Assembly: GCF_049257235.1 (NCBI RefSeq)
Contig: NZ_JBMMUF010000006.1
Location: forward strand, 1-64,000
Direction of reading: 5' to 3'
Source: Pseudoalteromonas sp049257235
GTDB taxonomy: Bacteria > Pseudomonadota > Gammaproteobacteria > Enterobacterales > Alteromonadaceae
Length of the DNA: 64,000 nucleotides
In this document: positions 20,944-30,349 of the stretch, in pieces
Position numbering within the stretch: the stretch's first letter is position 1
Layout of the letters: every line of letters starts with the position of its first letter
The notes under the pieces: generated by a model
Seen by the model: the letters and a program-made list of their open reading frames with translations, nothing else
What the model was told of the DNA's origin: nothing
Database searches by the model: none
Translations under genes and position numbers: made by a program

Positions 20944-22365
20944 ATGTCAGCAACAGCAAATGAAGTAAAAGAATTAGGCATTGAAGCGTATTTATCACGC
21001 CAACAAGACAAAAGCCTGCTGCGCTTATTGACGTGTGGTAGCGTGGATGATGGCAAATCAACACTCATCGGGCGCTTATTACACGACAGCCACCAAATTT
21101 ATGAAGACCAACTTGCTGCATTGCACAAAGACAACGAAAAAGTCGGTAATGCGGGTGAAGAACTCGACCTAGCACTGCTGGTAGATGGCTTACAAGCTGA
21201 GCGCGAACAAGGGATCACCATTGACGTGGCCTATCGCTATTTCTCAACGGCCAAGCGCAAGTTCATTATTGCCGACACACCAGGACACGAGCAGTACACG
21301 CGCAACATGGTAACCGGTGCTTCAACCAGCGACTTGGCGATCATCCTCGTTGATGCGCGCTACGGTGTGCAAGTGCAAACCAAGCGCCACAGCTTTATCT
21401 GTGACTCATTAGGTATTGAACAGTTTGTAGTTGCTATCAACAAGATGGACATAGTCGATTTCGATGAATCTGTGTACGAGAAAATCAAAGCTGACTATCT
21501 GAAGTTCGCTGAACAATTGAACGTACAAAACATCAAATTCGTGCCTATGTCTGCGCTTAAAGGCGACAATGTAGTTTCTCGCTCAGAGCACACCCCTTAT
21601 TACACAGACAAACCTCTTCTAGAGTTACTTGAAGACTCACCAGCCGCGGCAACAAACAATGGTTTTGAACCACGTCTGCCAGTGCAATATGTGGTGCGTC
21701 CAAACTTAGATTTCCGAGGTTTCCAAGGCACCATCACCTCTGGTGAGTTCAAAGTGGGTGATGCAGTGAAAGTTCTACCTTCAGGCAAGACTTCGAGTAT
21801 CAAAGAGTTGGTTACTTTTGATGGCAATCTAGATACCGCTGAAGCGGGCCAAGCAATCACCATGACATTAAATGATGAAATTGATATCAGTCGTGGCGAT
21901 GTCATTGTTCCTGCAGCATCTAAGTCAACGCCAAGCAATCAACTGCAAGCAAAGTTGGTATGGATGCATGAAGAACCATTAGTCATTGGCAAAACCTATT
22001 TCCTCAAAATTGGCGCTAAGAAGACCGCTGCAGTCATCTCGCGTATTGACTATACCATTGATGTAAATACGCTCGCGCATGGTCAAGCTGACAATTTGCA
22101 ACTCAATGAAATTGCCATCGTAACAGTTGAGTTAACAGAGCCGGTGCTAGCCGATGTATACCGCAACAACAAAGAGACAGGCGCATTTATCCTCATTGAC
22201 CGCCTATCTAATCTCACTGTAGGTGCGGGCATGGTAGAGCAAGTACTTGCACAAACCGATAAGGTTGCGCACAATCAGTTCAGTGAACTTGAATTAGAAT
22301 TCAATGCGTTAGTAAGAAAGCACTTCCCGCATTGGCAAGCAATCGATATCAGTAAGTTGAAATAA
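20944..22365 (+). CDS. cysN: Sulfate adenylyltransferase subunit 1 (GTPase)
   Basis: CysN couples GTP hydrolysis to sulfate activation by CysD. The 473-residue EF-Tu-like protein shows GSVDDGKSTLIGRL (P-loop, about residues 32-45), REQGITIDVAYR, DTPGHEQYTRNM, NKMDIVD and MSALKGDN. It is the short form, without a fused APS kinase domain; the kinase is the separate cysC two genes downstream. A permease gene separates cysN from cysC. Confidence 0.97.
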   Translation: MSATANEVKELGIEAYLSRQQDKSLLRLLTCGSVDDGKSTLIGRLLHDSHQIYEDQLAALHKDNEKVGNAGEELDLALLVDGLQAEREQGITIDVAYRYFSTAKRKFIIADTPGHEQYTRNMVTGASTSDLAIILVDARYGVQVQTKRHSFICDSLGIEQFVVAINKMDIVDFDESVYEKIKADYLKFAEQLNVQNIKFVPMSALKGDNVVSRSEHTPYYTDKPLLELLEDSPAAATNNGFEPRLPVQYVVRPNLDFRGFQGTITSGEFKVGDAVKVLPSGKTSSIKELVTFDGNLDTAEAGQAITMTLNDEIDISRGDVIVPAASKSTPSNQLQAKLVWMHEEPLVIGKTYFLKIGAKKTAAVISRIDYTIDVNTLAHGQADNLQLNEIAIVTVELTEPVLADVYRNNKETGAFILIDRLSNLTVGAGMVEQVLAQTDKVAHNQFSELELEFNALVRKHFPHWQAIDISKLK

Positions 22366-22367
22366 AC

Positions 22368-24086
22368 ATGGATGCAGTCTTTTATGTAGCGATTATTACA
22401 GGCTTGTTTTTAGCGTTAGTGCTAACACATGCGCGCCCTGCCGCCCTGTTTTTCGCTGCATTGTTAGGCTGCTATATGTTGGGGTATCTTGATACTCCAA
22501 CTTTACTCAATAACTTTACGAATACGGGCTTGGTGATACTGGTATTACTCATGCTGGTGTCCATTGCCCTTGAACGCACTTCGCTACTACAGGTGCTCGC
22601 AAAACGTATTGTTTCCCCGTCTTTACCCGTGAGTCTGGTTAAAGTCAGCACCATAACAGCAGCTGCTTCAGCATTTTTGAACAATACCGCAGTTGTTGCT
22701 TCTTTAGTGGGTCCTTTGACGCGAAACAAGCACCATGCACCTTCTAAGTTATTAATCCCATTATCCTATGCCGCGATTTTAGGTGGCACCACTACGTTGG
22801 TCGGCACCTCAACAAACCTAATCGTTGCCAGCTTTACACAGCAGTACGACGGCGTCAGTTTGGCCATGTTTAGCTTTTTACCGATTGGATTAGCACTCAC
22901 CTTGGTGGGTATTGTGGTGCTTATCGCATGCCATAAACTGCTGCCAAATTACCCGCGAGTAGAAGGTGAACACAAGAAATACCTGCTTGAAGCAAAGGTC
23001 AACCCTGATTCACCTCTGGTTGGGAAAACCATTGAGAGTAATGGCTTGCGTGACTTGGACTCACTCTTTTTAGTAGAGATAGTGCGCGAGAAACGACTTA
23101 TTAGTCCGGTTCGACCTGAAAATAAAGTCCGCGCAGGGGATAAGCTGATATTTACAGGCAATGCCAACAGTGTCAGCGCTTTGCAACGCATTCCTGGATT
23201 AACGCTATTCGCCGACAGCAATGGTCTTTTGAGCTCAAACCTTCAAGAAGTCATTGTTACTCACACCTCCGCACTCGTTGGCCGAACACTCAAGCAAGTT
23301 GGTTTTCGCGCTAAATTTGATGCCGCAGTCGTTGCAATTCACCGCAATGGCGAGCGCCTATCTGGCAAGTTGGGAGAAGTGACTGTGCGACCAGGCGATC
23401 GCTTTATGCTGGCGGTGGGTCCTGATTTCCAAAACCGTAAAAACCTCGACAAAAACTTTTATTTCGTCAGTGAACATCAGGTTGACAAAGCACAAAGCAA
23501 AAAAGGTGAAGCAGCCCTGCTGGGTGGCTTTGCCGCAGTCATAGCGCTGGCAACAACGGGGATGATGCCTCTAGTACAAAGCTTACTGTTATTCGTCGCC
23601 TTATTACTGGCAACTAAGGTACTTGACGGTCAAGAACTTAAGCGTCGTTTTCCATTTGAGCTCATTGTCATCATTGCATCAGCGCTTGGGCTTGCTAATG
23701 CATTCACAGGTTCAGGTGCAGCTGAAGCATTACAGCAGTGGCTCGCTACTCATAGTGCGTTCACGCCTTTTATGGCTTTAGTCGTGGTTTATATCCTCAC
23801 AGTGATACTGACCGAATTGATCACCAATAACGCTGCGGCCGCATTGATGTTTCCACTTGCATATGGCCTTGCCACTTCTTTGGATGTGAATGTGATGCCA
23901 TTTGCGATGGTGGTTGCCTATGGCGCTAGTGCCGCATTCATTAGCCCTTATAGCTATCAAACCAATATGATAGTAATGAATGCAGGACAATATCGATTCA
24001 CTGATTTTGCGCGTATCGGCGTGCTGATGTCACTCGCCTATGCGGCTGTGGTTTTGAGCTTGATAAACGTCGTATTCCCATTTTAA
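22368..24086 (+). CDS. SLC13-family permease with two RCK_C domains, probable sulfate importer
   Basis: A 572-residue inner-membrane protein with hydrophobic N- and C-terminal blocks (about 1-195 and 385-572) around a soluble central insert with two TrkA-C-like repeats (beginning near NPDSPLVGKTIES and HTSALVGRTLKQV). The membrane part has the SNT-type signatures TTLVGTSTNLIV and ELITNNAAAALMFPLA of the divalent anion:sodium symporter family. It starts 2 bp after cysN and sits inside the sulfate activation operon, which makes sulfate the likely substrate. No ABC-type sulfate importer genes are nearby. Substrate is inference from context. Confidence 0.85.
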   Translation: MDAVFYVAIITGLFLALVLTHARPAALFFAALLGCYMLGYLDTPTLLNNFTNTGLVILVLLMLVSIALERTSLLQVLAKRIVSPSLPVSLVKVSTITAAASAFLNNTAVVASLVGPLTRNKHHAPSKLLIPLSYAAILGGTTTLVGTSTNLIVASFTQQYDGVSLAMFSFLPIGLALTLVGIVVLIACHKLLPNYPRVEGEHKKYLLEAKVNPDSPLVGKTIESNGLRDLDSLFLVEIVREKRLISPVRPENKVRAGDKLIFTGNANSVSALQRIPGLTLFADSNGLLSSNLQEVIVTHTSALVGRTLKQVGFRAKFDAAVVAIHRNGERLSGKLGEVTVRPGDRFMLAVGPDFQNRKNLDKNFYFVSEHQVDKAQSKKGEAALLGGFAAVIALATTGMMPLVQSLLLFVALLLATKVLDGQELKRRFPFELIVIIASALGLANAFTGSGAAEALQQWLATHSAFTPFMALVVVYILTVILTELITNNAAAALMFPLAYGLATSLDVNVMPFAMVVAYGASAAFISPYSYQTNMIVMNAGQYRFTDFARIGVLMSLAYAAVVLSLINVVFPF

Positions 24087-24101
24087 TTTCGAGTATAAGC
24101 A

Positions 24102-24698
24102 ATGGATGAGAACATAGTTTGGCACCGCCATGGTGTCGATAAACACAAAAGACAGCAAGGCAATGGCCACAAAAGCTGCATCATTTGGTTCACTGGCTTT
24201 TCTGGTTCAGGTAAAAGCACCATCGCAGGCGCACTTGAAAATACGTTGCATGAGCTAGGCCATAAAACATATTTACTTGACGGTGATAATGTACGCCACG
24301 GTTTATGTGGCGACTTAGGGTTTACTGATGCCGATCGCAAAGAAAATATTCGCCGCGTTGGCGAAACCGCGAAGCTCATGGTTGATGCGGGTCTTATCGT
24401 TTTAACGGCATTTATCTCCCCATTCCAAGCAGAGCGAGACATGGTTCGCAGTCTTGTTGAAGACGGTGAATTTATTGAAGTGTATCTCGACACTCCCATA
24501 GCTACATGTGAGCAGCGCGACCCAAAAGGCTTATATAAAAAGGCCCGCGCTGGTGAAATTGCCCACTTCACGGGTATTGATTCAGATTATGAGATACCCT
24601 TACATCCCGAGCTCAGTGTGAATACCGCTGAGCTATCCATTGAAGAGTGTGTAGCAAAGCTACTTAACCACCTAAAAACCAACCACATCATAGGATAA
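24102..24698 (+). CDS. cysC: Adenylylsulfate kinase
   Basis: CysC phosphorylates APS to PAPS, the substrate of PAPS reductase. The 198-residue protein has the P-loop GFSGSGKST (about residues 32-40), LDGDNVRHGLCGDLGF, the lid-type segment FISPFQAERDMVR and DPKGLYKKARAGEI. Length matches E. coli CysC (201). It lies 15 bp after the permease and 3 bp before cysQ. Confidence 0.97.
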   Translation: MDENIVWHRHGVDKHKRQQGNGHKSCIIWFTGFSGSGKSTIAGALENTLHELGHKTYLLDGDNVRHGLCGDLGFTDADRKENIRRVGETAKLMVDAGLIVLTAFISPFQAERDMVRSLVEDGEFIEVYLDTPIATCEQRDPKGLYKKARAGEIAHFTGIDSDYEIPLHPELSVNTAELSIEECVAKLLNHLKTNHIIG

Positions 24699-24701
24699 AT
24701 A

Positions 24702-25472
24702 ATGACTTCTCCAGAGCTGCTAGAGCAAGTATTACAGTTGGCCCGCGACGCGGGGCAAGCTGCAATGACCATCTATAACAAAGACTTTAACGTTGAATAT
24801 AAAGACGATAAAAGCCCAGTTACGGATGCTGATCTGGCCGCTCACAAGGTGATCGTTGCTGGCCTCAAAGAACTGACACCCAATCTACCTATTCTGAGTG
24901 AAGAGAGCGCATCTATTAGTTGGGAAGAACGTAAAAACTGGCAAACGTATTGGTTAGTAGACCCCATCGATGGCACAAAAGAGTTCATCAAGAAAAATGG
25001 TGAGTTCACTATTAACATTGCACTCATTGACAATGGTGAACCAGTTTTAGGCGTGGTTGATGCCCCAGCATTAGATGTAAGCTATTTAGCAGCAAAGTAC
25101 ATCGGTGCTTTCAAACAAGAAGGCGAAGCGCGTATTGAGCTCAAAGTGACAGAAAAAGAGAACAACGGTCTTATACGCGTTGTAGGCAGCCGCTCTCACC
25201 CTTCTGAACAACTTGCTAGCTTCCTTGAGCAGTTTGAAGAAGTTGACATGGTGCCTAAGGGCAGCTCATTAAAGCTATGCTTGGTCGCTGAAGGTACTGC
25301 AGATATTTATCCGCGTTTGGGCCCTACGAGTGAATGGGATACAGGTGCTGGCCATGCTGTTGCGGCAATTGCCGGCGCAAAGGTCACCAACATTGACGGT
25401 GAGCCATTAAAGTACAACCAAAAAGAAAGCTACCTCAACCCATTCTTTATCGTCAGTGCACTACGTTCATAA
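24702..25472 (+). CDS. cysQ: 3'(2'),5'-bisphosphate nucleotidase
   Basis: CysQ removes the 3'-phosphate from PAP, the by-product of PAPS reduction. The 256-residue member of the lithium-sensitive inositol-phosphatase fold shows the metal ligands in SEES and DPIDGTKEFI (about residues 87-98) and the C-terminal EWDTGAGHAVAAIAGA. Last gene of the operon, followed by a terminator. Its placement with cysC fits PAP recycling during sulfate assimilation. Confidence 0.96.
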   Translation: MTSPELLEQVLQLARDAGQAAMTIYNKDFNVEYKDDKSPVTDADLAAHKVIVAGLKELTPNLPILSEESASISWEERKNWQTYWLVDPIDGTKEFIKKNGEFTINIALIDNGEPVLGVVDAPALDVSYLAAKYIGAFKQEGEARIELKVTEKENNGLIRVVGSRSHPSEQLASFLEQFEEVDMVPKGSSLKLCLVAEGTADIYPRLGPTSEWDTGAGHAVAAIAGAKVTNIDGEPLKYNQKESYLNPFFIVSALRS

Positions 25473-25483
25473 CCCATAAAATG

Positions 25484-25509
25484 AAAAAGCAGCTTTCGCT
25501 GCTTTTTTT
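25484..25509 (+). terminator. Terminator of the cys operon (bidirectional shape)
   Basis: AAAAAGCAGC and GCTGCTTTTT arms enclose a TTTC loop, 11 bp after cysQ. The A tract on the other side lets it also serve the convergent gene ending at 25522. Confidence 0.9.
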
Positions 25510-25521
25510 ATATCTGGCTGT

Positions 25522-25821
25522 TTATAAAGTTAACTCAACACCCCATTTTTTTGCCCACGCATGTACGCTGGCCTTTTCATAGGTAACCTCTTTAAACAGC
25601 TTGTGATGGTAAAATACCAATTCAGGCTCTGAGCTTGGATTGTGATACAACACACGACTGTGGTTATCATTAAATTTCGAAAGCAGCTCAAAATACTGCT
25701 CTGTTTTATTCTGCGCGTGTTTAATCGCCTCTGCGATAGCCAAACGCACTTGTTCTGCGCTGCAATGGTCAGCGAATCTATTATTTAGGAACTCTTCAAA
25801 TACACTTTGTCTTGCGCCCAT
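25522..25821 (-). CDS. Uncharacterised 99-residue protein
   Basis: Not recognised. A GGGAGAG ribosome site precedes the ATG. The protein is soluble, without signal peptide: a helical N-terminal half (about residues 5-50) and a His/Tyr-rich C-terminal half including HNPSSEPELVFYHHKLF. It is monocistronic, convergent with cysQ across a shared terminator, and divergent from the S4-domain gene. Coding is supported by the ribosome site and position; function unknown. Confidence 0.65.
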   Translation of the reverse strand: MGARQSVFEEFLNNRFADHCSAEQVRLAIAEAIKHAQNKTEQYFELLSKFNDNHSRVLYHNPSSEPELVFYHHKLFKEVTYEKASVHAWAKKWGVELTL

Positions 25822-26002
25822 GTTTCTCTCCCGCTAAATCGATTACTGCTTTAATTAGCTTGGACAGCAAATTTCACACCACTTATGGTAAGTAGCTGTT
25901 GCTGGTTATTATTCTTATACTTTGGGGTTTTAGACCACCGCGAAACAAAAAAGTTTTGCCTCATGGCGGTGCGAATAAACCCACACTAGTGCAAAGCTGG
26001 GG

Positions 26003-26008
26003 TATAAT
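26003..26008 (+). promoter_or_regulatory. -10 element upstream of the S4-domain gene
   Basis: A perfect TATAAT lies 33 bp before the ATG at 26042. No good -35 is present at 16-18 bp, so it may need an activator or be weak. Upstream, CACCGC at 25936-25941 and GCGGTG at 25966-25971 form an inverted repeat of unknown meaning. Confidence 0.45.
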
Positions 26009-26041
26009 GCAAGGTACAAGAGGTAAAAGAATTTCACCAAG

Positions 26042-26434
26042 ATGCAAGACGAATTTATTGAAGTACAGTTAGAAGAAGAACCTATTGAGCTGTGTAAGCT
26101 ATTAAAGGTGCTTGACCTTGCTGAGGGTGGTGGTCACGCCAAACTGATGATTGCCGACGGCTATGTGGGTGTAAACGGTGAACTGTGCACCCAAAAACGC
26201 AAGAAGCTGTATGCGGGTGACACGGTGCATTTTGACGGCGAAAACTTCTTGTTGAGTGCAGCAGAAAACATGGTTCAGCGTGAGCAAATAAAGGAGAGCT
26301 CACACAAACAAGCTAAAGCTCCTAAACAAAAAGCCGCACAAGCAGTGCCTAAAGAAGCGGCGGCTAAAAAAGCAAAGAAAAAAACCTCAAACCGCGACGA
26401 AAATACCGGTAGAAAGCCGATTTCTTTTGGCTAA
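26042..26434 (+). CDS. S4-domain RNA-binding protein (YbcJ-like) with basic tail
   Basis: Residues about 10-75 form a small S4 fold like the 70-residue E. coli YbcJ: the segment IELCKLLKVLDLAEGGGHAK, then MIADGYVGVNGE and a CTQKRKKLYAGDTVHF strand. S4 domains bind structured RNA, often rRNA. Unlike YbcJ, this protein continues about 55 residues into a Lys/Ala-rich low-complexity tail (KQAKAPKQKA, AAKKAKKKTS) likely to add nonspecific RNA binding. No clear ribosome site is seen close to the ATG. Function beyond RNA binding is unknown. Confidence 0.85.
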   Translation: MQDEFIEVQLEEEPIELCKLLKVLDLAEGGGHAKLMIADGYVGVNGELCTQKRKKLYAGDTVHFDGENFLLSAAENMVQREQIKESSHKQAKAPKQKAAQAVPKEAAAKKAKKKTSNRDENTGRKPISFG

Positions 26435-26617
26435 TCGCCCAACCCCTTAGCACTTATGCAAAGCGCTTTGCCAAAACCATGGTGAAAATAGCTTGAAAAA
26501 TACGCACTTCCCCCCAAGCTCTTAAAGGTGGCTAGGTTATAGTCACCTAAGACTTTGTACTCGATATCACAGGATACGCCTGTGCATAGTAAGTACAAAA
26601 CAACAAAGGGGATTTGA

Positions 26618-29356
26618 ATGAAGAACAGCTTTAATACGCTTGACCAACTCACCGTCAATGCCAAGCAATACCATATTCACTCATTAAAAAAACTGGGCGC
26701 AAAGGCGCAGAGACTACCCTTTTCCTTAAAAATACTGCTCGAAAATTTACTGCGCCATGAAGATGCAGAGAATATTACTGCTGATGACATACAAGCGCTT
26801 TTGAATTGGGATCCCAAAGCAACTCCATCCAAAGAAGTGGCATTTACTCCGGCACGTGTAGTGATGCAGGACTTTACCGGCGTTCCCGCAATAGTAGATT
26901 TAGCAGCGATGCGCGATGCAATGGAAAGACTCGGCGGCGATCCAAGTAGAATTAATCCACTCTCGCCCGCTGAACTCGTGATTGACCATTCTGTTCAGGT
27001 CGATAGCTTTGGCAAAGATGGCGCCTTCGACCTTAATGCCAAACTAGAGTACCAACGCAACAAAGAACGTTATGAATTTCTACGTTGGGGTCAAACAGCT
27101 TTTGATAACTTCAAAGTCGTCCCTCCGGCCACGGGGATCGTTCACCAAGTAAACCTCGAATACTTAGCACGGGTCGTATTTGAAAATAGCCAAGATGGTC
27201 ATACGTTTGCGTATCCAGATAGCCTAGTAGGAACGGACTCTCACACCACCATGATCAATGGTCTGGGCATACTCGGTTGGGGTGTCGGTGGCATTGAAGC
27301 TGAAGCAGCGATGCTTGGGCAGCCTATCAGTTTACTCATCCCACAAGTGATTGGCTTTAAACTCAAAGGCGCGCTGCCTGAAGGCACCACAGCAACAGAT
27401 TTAGTGCTAACAGTGACACAAATGCTGCGACAAAAAGGAGTTGTTGGTAAATTCGTGGAATTCTATGGGGATGGCCTTAGCGATTTACCGTTGGCAGATC
27501 GCGCAACTATCGCCAACATGGCTCCCGAGTATGGTGCCACGTGCGGCATCTTCCCGATTGATCAAGAAACCATTGAGTACTTAAAACTCACGAATCGTAG
27601 TAATGAGCAAATTAACTTGATTGAAGCTTACGCGAAACATCAAGGAATGTGGCGCGAGCAAGGTGATGAGCCCATGTATACAGACACCATGGAGCTTGAC
27701 TTGAGCCAGGTGGTGCCTAGCCTTGCCGGTCCCAAGCGACCACAAGATAGAATTGCACTTGATGAAGCTGGGGCAGTGATACGTCAGCATCTGGTGAATT
27801 TTCAAGACGAAAGAGCACAACAAAATGCATTGGCTGACGAGCAAGAAGCACGTATTGTCTCTGAGGGTGGGCAACCAGCACAATCAGACAATGCAGCGCA
27901 AGTAACTGGTGTAGCGAAAGTACACTATAACGGCCAAGATTTCGAACTCAGCGATGGTGCTTGTGTAATAGCGGCAATTACAAGCTGCACCAACACCTCA
28001 AACCCAAGTGTCATTTTGGCGGCTGGCTTAGTAGCAAAAAAGGCAAAAGAACTAGGACTTGAAGTCAAACCTTGGGTAAAAACCTCGCTGGCACCAGGCT
28101 CTCAAGTAGTCACCGATTACCTCATTCAAGCTCAATTAATGGATGACCTCGAAGAGCTAGGCTTTAATCTTGTTGGTTATGGATGTACAACATGTATAGG
28201 CAACTCAGGTCCTTTACCCGAAGAGATCCAAGCGGCAATTACGGAGCATAAATTAGTCGTCAGCTCTATCCTCTCTGGGAATCGAAATTTTGAAGGCCGA
28301 ATTCACCAAGACGTCAAAATGAATTTCCTCGCATCGCCGCCTTTGGTGGTGGCCTATGCCATTGCTGGTAGAACCGATATCGATGTATACAACGAACCGC
28401 TTGCACAAGATAAAAATGGCAACGACGTTTTCTTAAAAGACATCTGGCCATGCGCTACAGAAGTAGCCGATTTGGTTAAATCAACGGTAACTAAGGAGAT
28501 GTTCGCCAAAAGTTATGCCGATGTGTATAAAGGAGACGAGCGTTGGCGAGATATTAGCGTGCCACAAGCAAAACGTTACGAATGGAATGACGCATCAACA
28601 TATATTCGCCGCGCACCATTTTTCGATGATATGGGTATCGAGCCACCGGGTATCCCAACCATTGAAGGTGCGCGTTGTTTGGCGAAATTGGGGGATTCGG
28701 TGACAACAGATCACATTTCCCCAGCGGGCTCCATTAAAGCTGATGCACCAGCTGGTGAGTACTTACAAGCGCATGGTGTTTCCCCTGGCCAGTTTAATTC
28801 CTACGGTTCACGTCGCGGGAATCATGAAGTGATGATACGCGGTACCTTTGCTAATGTCCGATTACGCAATCAGTTAGCGCCTGGCACAGAAGGTGGCATA
28901 ACTCGCACCCAACCAGAGGGTGATATTGCCAGTATTTACGATGCGGCAATGCAGTATCAAAAGAACGACATTCCCCTAGTGGTTCTTGCTGGTGCTGAAT
29001 ATGGTACTGGCTCGTCACGAGACTGGGCCGCAAAAGGCTCTCTACTATTGGGCGTCAAGGCAGTCATTGCAAAGAGCTTTGAGAGGATCCACCGCTCAAA
29101 TCTTATCGGTATGGGCATATTGCCCTTGCAGTTCAAAGAGAGTGAGGGACATGAAGAGCTCAATTTAAGTGGCGAGGAGACATTCACCATTACAGGTTTG
29201 GTGGATAAAGCAAAAGAGCTCGTTGTCATTGCCACCGACAATGATGCCAATGAAATACGCTTTAATGCTGATATCCGCATTGATACCCCTAAAGAGTGGG
29301 AGTATTACAAACACGGCGGCATATTACAGTACGTACTGAGGAAAATGCTCAAGTAA
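26618..29356 (+). CDS. acnA: Aconitate hydratase AcnA
   Basis: Aconitase isomerises citrate and isocitrate in the TCA and glyoxylate cycles. The 912-residue protein is of the AcnA/IRP1 type (E. coli AcnA 891). Iron-sulfur ligands are Cys457 (SCTNTSNP) and Cys523/Cys526 (GCTTCIGNSGPL). Substrate segments LVGTDSHTTMINGLGILGWG and the C-terminal swivel domain with GAEYGTGSSRDWAAKG are intact. AAAGGGG precedes the ATG. Monocistronic, closed by a terminator. The 183-bp upstream gap shows no clear promoter. Confidence 0.97.
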   Translation: MKNSFNTLDQLTVNAKQYHIHSLKKLGAKAQRLPFSLKILLENLLRHEDAENITADDIQALLNWDPKATPSKEVAFTPARVVMQDFTGVPAIVDLAAMRDAMERLGGDPSRINPLSPAELVIDHSVQVDSFGKDGAFDLNAKLEYQRNKERYEFLRWGQTAFDNFKVVPPATGIVHQVNLEYLARVVFENSQDGHTFAYPDSLVGTDSHTTMINGLGILGWGVGGIEAEAAMLGQPISLLIPQVIGFKLKGALPEGTTATDLVLTVTQMLRQKGVVGKFVEFYGDGLSDLPLADRATIANMAPEYGATCGIFPIDQETIEYLKLTNRSNEQINLIEAYAKHQGMWREQGDEPMYTDTMELDLSQVVPSLAGPKRPQDRIALDEAGAVIRQHLVNFQDERAQQNALADEQEARIVSEGGQPAQSDNAAQVTGVAKVHYNGQDFELSDGACVIAAITSCTNTSNPSVILAAGLVAKKAKELGLEVKPWVKTSLAPGSQVVTDYLIQAQLMDDLEELGFNLVGYGCTTCIGNSGPLPEEIQAAITEHKLVVSSILSGNRNFEGRIHQDVKMNFLASPPLVVAYAIAGRTDIDVYNEPLAQDKNGNDVFLKDIWPCATEVADLVKSTVTKEMFAKSYADVYKGDERWRDISVPQAKRYEWNDASTYIRRAPFFDDMGIEPPGIPTIEGARCLAKLGDSVTTDHISPAGSIKADAPAGEYLQAHGVSPGQFNSYGSRRGNHEVMIRGTFANVRLRNQLAPGTEGGITRTQPEGDIASIYDAAMQYQKNDIPLVVLAGAEYGTGSSRDWAAKGSLLLGVKAVIAKSFERIHRSNLIGMGILPLQFKESEGHEELNLSGEETFTITGLVDKAKELVVIATDNDANEIRFNADIRIDTPKEWEYYKHGGILQYVLRKMLK

Positions 29357-29366
29357 GTATATCAGA

Positions 29367-29389
29367 GGTCGCGCTTACGCGGCCTTTTT
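29367..29389 (+). terminator. Terminator of acnA
   Basis: GGTCGCG and CGCGGCC arms (one T.G pair) with a CTTA loop are followed by five T residues, 10 bp after the acnA stop. Confidence 0.85.
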
Positions 29390-29390
29390 A

Positions 29391-30292
29391 CTATTCATTG
29401 GTTTGATTTTCGATTAGGTCTTCTAACGTTAACCAGTATAGAGGCGTCAATAATGGAACTGATTCTGGTAGTAATGGATTTCTTAAGTGAATCAATTCTC
29501 TGCCTTTGAGTCGAACAATTTTCAATGCATCTTTATGATGGGGGTGATTCAATAGTAATGACTTCAATTCCCCAGATTCAGCTAAGCGCTCTAACCCATA
29601 TTCGATTCGTGCCGCTAAATGGGCGTTACTCTTAGCCACAAAAAAGTACATCGCCGTTGGGTAATAAAGAAGCCAGCGCTGTTCCAAGGCTAACGCCTGT
29701 TCTGTGTCAAAGTCTCGTAATTCATGGGCAACTTCTAATAGCCCACGTGGAAAGTAATCGAAATGGCTGTTGCTGAGCAAACGGTACATTTTGTCACTCC
29801 AACTTACTCCATGCACATCGAATCCATTAGCTAATAAAATATCCGTATCAGGCCAGTCATGTCCTTGTAGCGCGAGCATCTGTTTTAGCTCACTTGCTGA
29901 GTGCAAACTAGCAAAGCGCTGTTGCTCATTATTTCTGATCACCAACACACGATACCCCATTAACCCCATTGCGGTTGGTATTTTAATCGCAAGCGCCTCG
30001 TTTCCACGTTGTTGAGATGTCATAGACCAGAAAACGTCAATATGACCATTTTCTAGCGCTCTAAATTGACGTCCCTGAAGCATAGGTGAGTAGCTTGGTT
30101 TGACGTAATTGGACCAAATTTTTGTTCAGTCAACTCAACAATTCTCGCTAACAAAGTAGCTGGATAACTTTTCTGTTCGAGGCTTCCTTCGTAAACAGGT
30201 TCAATGAAGCGAATTACCGGCTCTTGCGCATAACTCATCGACGTAAAACATAGCATCATTAGCCATACTACTAACTGAGGGACAAATTTCAT
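29391..30292 (-). pseudogene. Periplasmic binding-protein-like gene, frameshifted
   Basis: The gene is a paralogue of its upstream neighbour at 30350-31234 but is split into two frames. The 5' part (30292 to about 30112) encodes a signal peptide and starts MKFVPQLVVWLMMLCFTSMS, then RFIEPVYEGSLEQKSYPATLLARI. The 3' part continues in another frame with PMLQGRQFRALENGHIDVFW to the stop at 29391. Adding one base within GGTCC at 30111-30115 would restore KFGSNYVKPSYSPMLQGRQF, colinear with the neighbour. So a single-base loss, or a sequencing error, inactivates it. No other stops are present, so decay is recent. Confidence 0.85.
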
Positions 30293-30349
30293 GTACGACT
30301 CACTTTAATTATCCAACATCTATCATGTGGCTCAATCACCTGAGCGCTG

